The notes below the pieces were generated by a model. That model saw only the letters and a list, made by a program, of their open reading frames with translations, did not search any database and had not been told where the DNA came from. A stretch of 64,000 bases of DNA, taken from contig CM023532.1 of assembly GCA_013350335.1 (NCBI GenBank), positions 33,977,708-34,041,707 of the forward strand, given 5' to 3'. This DNA comes from Chimonanthus salicifolius. Its lineage: Eukaryota; Streptophyta; Magnoliopsida; Laurales; Calycanthaceae. A program made the translations under genes and the position numbers. Shown here piece by piece: positions 36,801-47,681 of this stretch. Position 1 is the stretch's first letter; each line of letters starts with the position of its first letter.

Positions 36801-39800
36801 TTATATATATAGATATATGAATTATTGGATTCCCATACCTTAACAGGATTTACTCTATCATGTGCTGCGTTATCCTGCATCCTATCTGGTCTATTTAACT
36901 GCTGAACATCAAGACCACAGGAACCCAACTCAGAAGCAGGTGCTGTTCCCTGATATTCAAAATTGTGGCATGTAAAGCAAATCCTAGCTGAGTTAAGACC
37001 TTTGGGAGCATATATATCCCAATACAATGGAGCCTGTAAAGCAAATATTACTTGCTGGATCAGAAAACTGTCCAAATAAAGGGTCACCACAAATAGGTTC
37101 TAATTGAAAAGAGACAAGAAAACAGCATGTACATATAAATCAAATTCCAACTGTTGTGAGTGCCTACAATGAAAGCTGTCTGCCAGTCATGGCAATGTAT
37201 TATGTCTGGTTTCTTGCCAGCTTGAAGAAGCAATTCAAGTGCTGCGCGGCTAAAGAATGAGAAGCGTTTGAAATCATCATGCTCCCCATAAACCTGTCCT
37301 CTCCAAAAGAATTTAGCGGGATGATGAGGTTCAATGAAATACACAGGAAGGCCTGCACCAAAAACAGTTCTGATCAATGAGGATGACACATTATCGATTA
37401 ACACAACTAAGCACTATATATAAGGGCATATCTTAACCTTCAATTGTCCCAACCCAAACATTATTTTTGAATAGCTGACCATCGAAATATGACTGTACCA
37501 CCACATCTAGGGCCTGCAAGAATCGTTGCACTATAAGATCAAATGACCAAAAAAACCTCAAAGCTGCTTCTTATATAAATTAATGCACCTTCAAGTCACC
37601 AATACTGATCATATTGCATGCAGTCATATTTTGGAAGAATGATCTCCACAAGGTGCCCTCGTTTCTGCAGTGCTTTACTAAGTACCTGCCACAACGTCAC
37701 CCAGGCCACCAACCTTTGGAGCAATCAGGAAATATATCAGAAACTGATTTTTTTAAAAAAATACTAAATCAGATAAGTCAAATAAAGAGGCCAAAAGTAA
37801 TGGAACAATTATGAAAAAAAAGGTCAATGTGCATGTCATTACAAGAGTTCCTCTCATTCATTTTAAGATGATCCTCCTCTCGGTTATTTTAAGATAAAGA
37901 GGACACATCCTGGCAATGGACATCTAAGAAAACAAAACAGGTTTTCTTCTACTTTTCCCATTTAAGTAACATAGCGGGTAAAGGAGTTGTCAACAAGTCA
38001 ATCCATGTTGGATCCAGTCCCAACCCATTTCTTCACTACATTCGAAAAGGGTTGCGATGAGTAGACCTGCACCAGATGAGCCTTTCATAGTTATAAATAA
38101 TACTATAATGTATTGGATAATATAAACTATTACAAACTATTTCTTTTCCTTTATGTACTCCTATTTTTAGAGTTATTAAAATGTTTTCTGTTATCTTTCA
38201 AAAAAAAAAAAATATTTGTATTATGTGGTTCTAACCCAGAAGAATGTGAACCGAGTCTAGACCCAAGATAGAAAGATGGACCAAAATTAAGACCCAGCTA
38301 GGCTCAGAGGCCTAAGCCAAAGGCTGTTTTTGGGTCATATTGATATCTCTAACAGAAGAACTTGAAATAGAAGTTTTCAGAGATAAAAACAACCTCTCAT
38401 CAATACCAAGATGTTCACTCTCAGTATCCCAACAAAATTGTTGGATTGGAGACATATACACTGAAACACAGACATCTAGGTGGTGCCCAATGGCACACAC
38501 TAAATACAATAAGCGGCTACCATTTCAGTGTTTCACTGCCTTGAAATGGGCAGCCAAAATACAAAATAGGCTGTTTTTGGTAGATGCCTAATACATCATC
38601 TCTGGTTCTTTCTGTTAGTGCCAGTGAACCCCACCAAGTAAGAACAACCACTGGTTGTGTTTCAATCCACAGCTTTCATCAGATTTTTTGCAAGGTTTTA
38701 AACCATGATTTAATCAATTCAAACGTGCAGAATACCACACCAATGTCTCCACACGATGAATCTAAATGGAAGAGATTAAATTTTAAATAAAGAAGTCTAC
38801 ATATATACTTGCAATATAAAGTAATCCCATTTATAGATGTCTAGAAACAAAATAGACACGAGTACACCACCAAATGGAAGAGGGAGGGAAAAAAATCTCA
38901 TGATTGTTAGGATGTGTGTGGTTAATGTCAAACGGAAGATCAAGTTTACCTTTGCAACTGGTGCCATCTCTGCAGCAATATGGACGACATGCAACCCAGA
39001 TCTACAACCAAAGCAATAAAAGCATGTCACATGATAGTATAAGGAGACCTCTTAAAAAATGCATATAAACCAAGCCATATGACAATATATATTATAAAAA
39101 CTAAAGCAACAATAATCTCAGGAAGGGTCTTCCATCCATTGAATTTATTAGAAAGAAGAAGACAATACTTTGTCCCTGATGACAACAGTTTGAGAAATAT
39201 GGGCAAAAGGTCATGTTCACTTTTGTACTTGCAAGCAAAATATGCATCACGTATTTGAGCATTTCTCTTCCACACCATTTCTCTCAGCAGCTTTGCATCA
39301 TCAGATGATATTTTTTTCTCAAGCAACCACCCATCTATTGTAAGCAATAAACGACTCCAAAACTCCCATGGCATATCATCAACAGGTTCATCCTGCGCTC
39401 TTCTCTTGCTTTCTTCTTTCAGCCTATTAATTGTATCTTGAAATTCCTTCATTGATTCTTGATACATCTGAACATGAGAATGTATCTCCTCATCTGACCT
39501 GAGAAGACGCTCTTCTAGAAGTTTTACTTTCTGTTGCAAAAGGTCATCAAACTGTTGTGAGCTTACTGCTGAAGATTTATAAGAGTTCAGTTCTTTCAGA
39601 GATGCCTCTAACCTATCAACCTTCATCTGAAGTTCATAATTTTGTTGGAGAACCATACCGGCTTGATCAGCTTGCTCGTTTGCCTTATCAAGTAATTCTT
39701 GCAAACTTTCTACCTTCTCTTGTAGAGCCTTGCACTCAGAGTTCAGATAATAAAGTTTTGAGACATCCTCTTGTGCAACTAGCAGTCTAGACTCCAACTC

Positions 39801-42800
39801 TTTGAGAGAAGCCTCCAATGAAGATCGTTCCTTCTCCAGCAACAGTATGCGTTCATCTGTTTCTTCAACAGCAGCAAGCTTCGCCTTTAGTGTTTGTATA
39901 TCATCCTTCAAGGACAAATTCTCTTTCCTTACAACATCAAGCTCCATGCTGATAGCATTGATGCCACTATCATGCAAGACTGGGGATTCAAGATTTGGAA
40001 TTTTGGTATTGTCTTCATATAAAATGTACTTGCTACTGTACTCCCTTTTTGACATTTCATTCTTCAGACTTTCAAGTTGATCGTCAAGGAGTTCGACATT
40101 TATCTTTTCTTCTGCTGCAACGTTAATCTTTGCATCAGTCTCTGCCAATCTCATCTCCAATATGTCAATTTCTCCTTGGAGAGAATCTTTCTCAATAAGT
40201 ATCTTGTCAAGATCTTCAAGTGCACGAACACGAGCTTCATTGAGAAGCAAAACATCTAATTTCCAAAAGATAGAAAAAAAAAAAAAAAAAGGAAAAGGAA
40301 ATAAGCATCCAACAAGAAAATGTGATAATGAACAAAAAGAACTTCAAACATGATGCTGTAGTAGCATACTCTTTTCAGCATTTTTTATCATGCTTATCAA
40401 ATCCTCAAGTCTAATGTTCTTAAGCTGCTCCTCACCATCGGATATCCTCAGCCTGGTATATGAACAAAACTCTATTAAAACCAAATTCTCTTAGGTCAGC
40501 ATCATCATCATCATCATCATCATCATTTAAGCCATTTATTTTGTCAATCTAGAGTTGGCCTTTATATTTGGATTTGGCAAATTGTTTCCATGGCCGACTG
40601 CCTACCTAACGCCCATAAATCTTAAACCCACAACCTCTAGGGTGTATCAATAAAACCTTACCAATTAATTCATTTAGGTTAGCATTTAATGATATTTATA
40701 TTTAATGCGATAATTATTAGACAACGGCTTCCTAAGATTACCCAATTTGATAAAACCATAGTTCACTGACCAGGACTCAGCCCTGAATAGATCAAGGTGT
40801 CTCAGAGGATTGACCAGGTGGGTCAATGAATTAATTCTCAAATTATATGTATGTATTTTCATAATATTGATAATATAAAATGTGTAAAGAAAACTTTCAA
40901 AACTTCAACTCTGTAGGTCATACAAGTGATTCAATGGTCAAACAATTGACCTGCTTGATCAACCCAACAGGTCAACCAAAACTTGGCCAAAGTTGCCCAG
41001 AGTTTGCCACCACCCAATCACCTCATAATTGAACAGGCCGCGTCAATTTGGCATCCCAGTCAGCTTGCTGAGTCGGTGAACTATGGATTAAACAATTCCA
41101 CACAAAAATGCATAATGTCATGACTACTCACTTTTCATGCCATATTGTAGGTTGAAAACAGCAGGGAAAAAAACAACTAAAACTTATCATTCAAATAGCA
41201 TAAAACACAAACAGTACCATAATAGATACTGAAAGAAAACATGAAACACAACCTTGATGGATATATGGCAACTGAAATAAGGGAGTGTTAATAGTTGAAA
41301 TCAGTTATAAAAAGAGTGATTAATCAAAAGAAGAAGAAGAAGCTCAGAGTGATTCTCTACCTTGTAACACTTACATCCAAAGGAAAAAGAAAATGTAGTG
41401 ATTCAAGGAGAAAAGCAAAATGGACTGCACTTTGCACTGCAGCACCATTTTTGAATCAATGGAGTAAATTAACCACAAGCAGATTAAGCAACAGAAAAAT
41501 CAGCAGATAAATTCTGCTAACATAAATTCTACTTAGGAGTTCAGATCTGTTTAGAGCTTAGTGGTGTTGTCCTGAGAAGAATTCAGGTTTTTCTTTTAAT
41601 ATTTCTTCTCTAGATTTGCTACCAAACAAAGAGACAGGGCATTAAAGAGAAGTTGTGGTGGCTAACTTATTATGTATACTATTCTTGGGTCACAATCCGC
41701 AAAATGATTCGTCTTAATTGTATAATAATTGACAAAGATTTATAGAATAGTTGGTAAATGCTCATTTTCCTAATTGCAAAGGTTCTATTGTGTCAAGGCT
41801 AAGTGTGCAGCTTGGGCTTCGTCTCTTCCCTGAATTCCAGTCTTTCTCTGTTTCAGACATCTCCTGTGCATGGAAGGAAAGTGTCAGGCTCCTAAAATCT
41901 TTTGTTGTTGCTTTTGGGTTCTTTCTTTTTTTGTGTTTCTCCCTGATTAGGGGTGCTTTTGTTGCTTCGGTGTTTCTCTGTAAGCTTTGGCACGGCTGGT
42001 GCTTTTTTACGTATAATAAAGTCAAGTTACCATTTCCAAAAAAAAAAAAGTAGCACAGGTGGACCATGGCCATCTAATTTTGCATAGCTTAGCTCTCAAA
42101 GCACAGACTCAACATTCCAAAGAAATAAATTGAAAAAATACCTTAATGAGTAGAAAGATCCCTGACTTCATTCATATACAGGCTGCTCCCCATTGATAAA
42201 AATAGAGCAAAGAAGACAATATACTCACTACATTCAATTTCTAATTATATGATTACACTGGCAAATCTAGATAAAGGGAGGGACATGCCATGAGGGGTTT
42301 TTCTTTTTTTATTTCTTTGAAATGGATACTAAATTCATTAAAGGGAACAAGAACTGCATAGAAGGGATACAAAGAGGAGCATCCAATAGAAAGATACAAA
42401 AGAAAAGCCCCTAAACAAGGGCCAAAGCCCACAAAAAACCCAACAAGATTAAGCACTTGGCCTAGGCCATGAACTGCTTCCAAGCTTGAAACAGTGCAGA
42501 TCTCAAGAAGAAACTCCTTAAGCAGGTAGGCCCAAGCAATGCACTTCACTTGAACTTTAGCTGCAACCAAGAGGTTCAACTCCACCATATTATGTGACAT
42601 AAAATGGATACAACAAGGACATGGATTTTACACCAAAAAGTAGTGTCCAACACAACACAATACGGAAACATTGTCTCTCTAAATTGCCCAGGCATCATAC
42701 TTGAGACCAAAATGGTCCGAGCTAATTTAGTGTTGAGGAACACGGCATAATGCCACATTAACCAATATAATCTCTCACACATAACATCTAATCACATGAC

Positions 42801-45800
42801 TCAGGATAGGCAAAGAAAACATGAGATAAGTGGAAAGAATGGGACATCCCCATGCAAGGGTCAACTAGGCCCAAATCACCCCAGCTCATGTGGCATTTGT
42901 AGACCAAGGCATTTGTTCTTCTCCTCCAGTCGATGTAAAGCAAAGAAGTCAGTATACTATCTACACTTCTAATAATACAATTCAAAAATTGGCAAAGAAA
43001 ATATCCAGGTAAGTGAAAAAAAAGGTGGGAAATCCCTATGTAAGGGTCACTCAAACCTTGATGGCGCCACTAGGGCAGCATTGTGGACCATGGCACTTCT
43101 TCATGGTCCAAGGCAATTTGGAACATGGTCCGATGGCACTCCTTCAGGTGGGTGGGTAGGGGTTGACAATGGGCATCTTCCCATTGCGCTATAGGCTCTT
43201 ATCATTTCAATAAATTTCATTAAAAACCTGGAAGGTGATTGGTGAAGACAAAAAGGTTACCTATTTTACCATCTTAATATTAAACCAAACAAACAAACAA
43301 AGTTTCCCTATTTTGAATGTCTATAATCCAAGAAACATAGGAAATAATAATATAGTATCATATACAAAATATGTTGACTTGGAGACACTGACACCCGTTC
43401 TTCATGGATTCTTTTAATACTTTTATTTTTCAAGATGACTAAAATATTACAACACATTTCCCGTCTTAAAACCTAACTAAAAGATCAATAAGTTTGTCAC
43501 CTAAATGTTTGGGGTAAAACTGGTAATCATTTTCTAACAGTGATGTTTTCACACATTATTTTCATTTAAAATAATTTAGATTTAAATTTATTTAAATCCA
43601 ATGTCCTACCCATGTGTCCTAATTTTTCTAGATTGCCGAGTTAGACATCTTGCACCCGTGTTGGACTCTGACACTCGCACATGTACCCATGCAACTTAGA
43701 TTACAACCATTTACACTGCAAATTCCAATATTCATCATATTATATGTGAATCCTACTGATTTTGTATCATAAAGATTATATTATTGCAACCAAAGAATAT
43801 ACTAAGTAGAGCCTATACCGCAGTTGGGAAGTGTTTGTTCAACCAAAAAGTTGCAAGTTCAAGTCATATGGGCATGATAGGCAATTTGGACAATGGAAAA
43901 CACTTTGCCAATCAATTTCGCATGCTAACACCAAATGGATGTGTAAAATGGATTTAACCGTGATGATAATGATGTTGTAATTCAACATTAGGCACTAACC
44001 TAATGTTCTCATGCAATGCAATATCTTATCAAAAGTGGCATCTAGACTGCATATCATACCAGAGACTTTGTCTCCACAGCAAGAGTTGCAGTCTCAAAAT
44101 CAGTTTCATCGGAGATTTCGATAATTGTATTCGAATAAGAACCAGAATTGGATCCAGCATCCTGTTGATAGTCTGATACCTCATCCGTAATTGCCTTCTG
44201 TACATCAGTAGCATTGCCAAAATCAGCTTCATTGGAGTTTTCAATAACTGCAGTGGAGTCAAAACCAGCATTGGATCCAGCATCCTCATGTGAATCTGAT
44301 ACCCCATCTGTAATTGATGTCTGTCCATCAGCATTTTCATCTTCACTCTGTTGAAATTTCAGATCAACCGGTGGACGTCTACGAGGAATCCTCTTCAATG
44401 GTTGTTTCCTATTTTGGGAGCTTCAAAAATTTGAACATATAGACAATTGAATCCACAACTAAATCAAGAGGTAAAATAACATACATCATATTTGTTGCAA
44501 TAGAGACCGAAAGAAAATTAGATCAATTGCTACAAGATTTACATGAAAACAATCCATCAAAAATGAGGAATGTCAACAAGACCAATGGATATGTTGGGGG
44601 TGTTTGCTCTAACTGTAAAAATTTAGAAATCTAAGGGTTATTAGGAGTATTTTCTTTTGTTGTTGTCATTTTGCATATGCGAGTTTATGAAATTCAAAGG
44701 ACCCATTTGGGATTTTTTTTTTTACTTCCATGGGTTTCTTTATACTTCTTTTCCTTTGTTTCTCATATGAAGGAGAGAATGTTACTAAAGTTGAGGTTGA
44801 TTAACACTTTGGTTTAATTTTTAGTTCACTCCATCATTTCTCATTTTCTTTATATTGTTGATTAACACTTCGGTTTAATTATTTCTATAAAGAAGTACTG
44901 AACGTTTCTAAATTATACAAGAAGTTAATTAATTCATGCTTTATTTTGATATTTTCTTTATCTTACAAGTACCAAGAGATCAATTACAGAGAAATTCAGA
45001 CAATCAAAAAGTTTAAACTTTACGTAACATTCTCATCACTCACGTAGACGAGGTGCTGCAGTATCATAAAAATTACTATAGCTTTCTATAAGTGTCAGTT
45101 GACTCATCACTACATCTTTTAATCAATTCAAACATGTACAGAAGACCACAATAATGTCTCCACATATGATGTCTCAAAGGAACAAATTAAGTTCTAAGTA
45201 AAAAAAGTGTACAAACATTCTTGCAACATGAAGTATTCTCATTTATAGATGTATAGAAACAACATAGATACTGCCACTTTTCAAAACCATGTAAATGAGA
45301 AAAAGAGAAAAAAAAAATCTCATGATTGTTAGGGGATATGTGTGGCTAATGTCAAACAGTAGATCAAGTTTACCTTTGCAACCGTGGCCATCTCTACAGT
45401 AAAATGGACAACATGCAACCTAGATCTACAAAGAAAGCAATAAAAGCATGTCACATGATAGTGTAAGGAGACCTATCCAAAAATGCATATAAACTAAGCC
45501 ATTGACAAAAAATGTTATAAAAACTAAAGCAACAATGATCTCAGGAAAGCTCTTACATCCATTGAATTTATTAGGAAGAAGAAGACAATACTTTGTCCTT
45601 GATGACAATAGTTTGAGAAATGTGGACAAAACTTCATGTTCACTTTTCAAGCATTTGTCTTCCATCTCATATCTCTCAACGGCTTTACATCATCAGATAT
45701 ATTTTTTTCTTAAGCAACCACCTATCTATTTATAAGCTTGAAGGTCCTTTTAATTTAAGAAGTTTTGCTTCCAAATTAGATCATCCATTTTTGTGGCATA

Positions 45801-47681
45801 TACAAAAATTTATTTAAAAAAAACTTATATTTAAGTACATATAATAAATGCATGTTACTTGATATGGTTAATTAACTTTAAAAACACTGTATTAATTTAT
45901 TAAAAAAATCCAATAGTAACATACTCTGAATACGTGATGCATATTTTGCTTCCAATGACAAAAACATGAAGGTTTGTCCACATTTCTCAAACTGATGTCA
46001 TCAAGGACAGTATTCTCTTCTTCTTTCTAATTAATTCAATGGATGCAAAAGCCTTCTTGAAATTACTGAGGTTGTAGTCTTTTAATATATATTGTCATAT
46101 GGCTTGATTTATTTGCATTTTTTGATAGGTCGCTTTACACTATCATGTGATATGCTCTTATTGCTTTGATAGGAGATACTGGTTGCATGTCGTCCATATT
46201 CCTACTGAGATGGCACCAGTTGCAAAGGTAAGCATGATCTTTCGGTCTTTCCATTTGACATTAACCACACATATCTCCTAATAATCATGAGGATTTTTTC
46301 TCCCTCTTCCATTTACATGGTTTTGAAAATTGACTGTCTATTTTATTTCTATATGTCTATAAATGAGATATTTTATGTTGCAAGTATATCTGTGCACTTC
46401 TTTGCTTAAAATTTAATCTGTTTCTTGGAGATTCATCGTGAGTGGTGGTATTATGTACATGTTTTGAGTTGATTAAATCATTTGTTAAAATCTTACAAAA
46501 AATCTGGCAAAAGTTGTAGTAATGAGTCAATTGACTCTGATAGGAGGCTATATAACATTTTTATGAAACTGCAGCACCTACATGAGTGATGAGAATGTTA
46601 TATGAAGTTCAAACATTTTGATTGCCTGAATTTCTTAGTAATTGATTTGTAGGTGCTTGTAAGATAAAGAAAAAAAAAAACATGAATTAATTAAGTTGTG
46701 TACTTTAGAAAAGTTCAGTACGTTCTTTATAGAAATAATTGCAAGTTGCAATTTCTCCAGAAAAATGATAACCTACATTTAAAATAAATAAAAACCAACA
46801 ATATAAAGAAAATGAGAAATGACAGTGAAATACAAATTAAATTAAAGTGTAAAAAAACCCCAAATGGGCCATCTGATGTCATAAGCCTGCAAATGCAAAA
46901 TGAGAACAGCAAAAGCAAACGCTCCTAACAACCCGTAAGTTCCTTCATGAATAATTTAAGAAAAAAATCCCAAATGAGTGATTGAAAAATTCACATATTG
47001 AACAAATTCCAAAATCCCCATGTTATGGAAAACCAAATCACAAATGAATCCATGAAACATCTGCAACATAGAAAGAGAAAATATACACCATTTCTTTCAT
47101 TGAGAAACATACAAAAGTAACAAAACAGTAAAAAGACAAAGAATTAAAAAAAAATACCCATGAAATCCAAAAAACCTCTACTAAAAATTGAAGCATTAGA
47201 AAATTCCATAAACCGTCCTGTCTTGGGTTAGAAGATCGCAAAGATTCCTTTTAAGATTTAACAGAAGGTCAGAAAAGGGGAAAGAACAAAAAAAAATCCA
47301 ATTTTCTGCTAGAAGAGAACAAGATTAAAAAAAAAGGAGGGTTTTTTTTCTTGAAATAAACATTTTCTAACTTGAAATTGAAATGGGTGAGCTATTTTGT
47401 TTAAAAAAAATGATTTTGTCCAAGAAAGTATTTCTGTTTACATCCAGTGCATCCAAAGAGATCCCAAAAGCAGGTGAAGCTTCCCAAAATGAAATTCCAA
47501 GAAAGGGAAAGAGAGAGAAAGAAGGTGAAGAGTGAGGAAACCTGTAATTGCGACGTCGGCGGTTGGAGGAGATAGGATGGAGGCCAGGAGAGTGAAAAGT
47601 AAGGTGAGCATTGGAGCAGTGAGAGCTGAGGCCATGATATCTATGCCCCAACACATACGTCGAGTACAGCTTCAACGCCAT
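28468..47681 (-). CDS. SS4: starch synthase 4, plastidial (GT5), 16 exons; four single-base indels as read
   Basis: SS4 adds ADP-glucose to glucan and initiates starch granules in plastids. Exons (minus): 47542-47681, 44067-44408, 40370-40452, 39169-40255, 38950-39001, 37589-37713, 37438-37513, 37168-37352, 36839-37033, 36676-36747, 36216-36426, 34238-34362, 29110-29259, 28938-28999, 28762-28837 and 28468-28647. Corrected length is about 1052 aa, as in the family. Order: transit peptide ([10 protein letters not shown] start), acidic linker, long coiled coil, [12 protein letters not shown] motif, GT5 domain with K-VGGLGDVV substrate loop, [20 protein letters not shown], then GT1 domain with [10 protein letters not shown] and [10 protein letters not shown]. 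As read there are extra bases near 37604, 37683 and 36361 and one missing base near 34251, each breaking the frame; splice sites are otherwise intact. The exon 2 donor at 44067 was chosen for phase; GTATGA at 44059 is the alternative. Confidence 0.93.
30017..30051 (+). repeat. (GA)n microsatellite
   Basis: About 17 GA dinucleotides in an SS4 intron. Confidence 0.9.
32878..33045 (+). repeat. degenerate ~55-60-bp tandem repeat within the LTR element
   Basis: Four successive units each contain a CCCCGTTGCGCTCCGGCGGT-like core, as TCTCCGTTGCGCTCCGG, TCCCCGTTGCGTTCCGG, TCCCCGTTATGCTCCAG and TCCCCGTTGCATTCTGG, followed by GTTGAGG or GTCGAAACCCC. It is an internal minisatellite of the element. Confidence 0.75.
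33785..33827 (+). repeat. (AT)n microsatellite
   Basis: A run of AT dinucleotides after an A-run near the right end of the LTR element. Confidence 0.9.
34586..35940 (+). mobile_element. LTR/TRIM-like repeat region in SS4 intron 11
   Basis: TGTTAGGAATATAATATGTG, TTTACATGGTTTGGCAAACA and TTGCCTACGTCTACGGAG are motifs I associate with plant LTR/TRIM elements (a start and a leader near the primer-binding region). At the far end, GGTCAGGGTGTGACA looks like a second LTR end in reverse. Boundaries and target duplications could not be fixed, and more than one nested element may be present. Confidence 0.35.
40498..40526 (+). repeat. (ATC)n microsatellite
   Basis: About nine CAT/ATC trinucleotides in SS4 intron 2. 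Confidence 0.9.
41751..42050 (+). mobile_element. LINE-type 3' end with poly-A
   Basis: T-rich, G/T-rich sequence with AATAAA (about 42016) followed by a 12-A run at about 42038. This is the 3' end style of the LINE remnants elsewhere in the window. The 5' part is missing. Confidence 0.5.
42290..42600 (-). mobile_element. LINE-type 3' end, minus orientation
   Basis: On the minus strand, GGGCTTTTCTTTTGTATCTT, then TTTGTATCCCTTCTATGCAG, then CCCTTTAATGAATTTAGTAT and an A-rich tail resemble plant L1 3' untranslated ends. No coding part is intact. Confidence 0.5.
43815..43970 (+). mobile_element. SINE-like segment
   Basis: ACCGCAGTTGGGAAGTG followed by TTGCAAGTTCAAGTCATATG resembles degraded A- and B-boxes. 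The body contains GGATGTGTAAAATGG. No target duplication was found. Confidence 0.35.
44627..45725 (-). repeat. arm 1 of SS4 intron-1 inverted duplication (sense copy of SS4 exon 4 end to intron 5)
   Basis: Positions about 45090-45725 are a diverged direct copy of SS4 gene positions about 38660-39345: the 3' end of exon 4, intron 4, exon 5 and part of intron 5, same orientation as the gene. The exon 5 copy (45374-45425) keeps the 52-bp length, an AG acceptor and a CAAAG|GTAAAC donor, and reads [16 protein letters not shown]. The outer part (44627-45090) is not from that gene segment but pairs with arm 2. Confidence 0.85.
45935..46945 (+). repeat. arm 2 of SS4 intron-1 inverted duplication (antisense copy)
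   Basis: Reverse-complement partner of arm 1. On the plus strand it reads CGTGATGCATATTTTGCTT (exon 4) and further on TTGCATGTCGTCCATATTCC and GAGATGGCACCAGTTGCAAAG|GTAAGC (exon 5 with its donor). It ends with TGTTAGGAGCG-type sequence (minus-strand reading) that mirrors the outer end of arm 1. The arms are clearly diverged, with many substitutions and small gaps. Confidence 0.85.

Larger units (their letters stand above)
40453..44066 (-). other. SS4 intron 2 (3.6 kb) with LINE 3' ends
   Basis: This intron contains an ATC microsatellite (40498-40526), LINE-like 3' ends in both orientations (about 41751-42050 and 42290-42600) and a SINE-like stretch (about 43815-43970). No host exon was recognised. 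Confidence 0.65.

Noticed and set aside
44627..46945. Inverted repeat as a missed-adapter or chimeric sequencing palindrome
   Set aside because: The arms differ by many substitutions and small gaps, and each preserves different parts of the parental SS4 segment, which a sequencing palindrome would not do.
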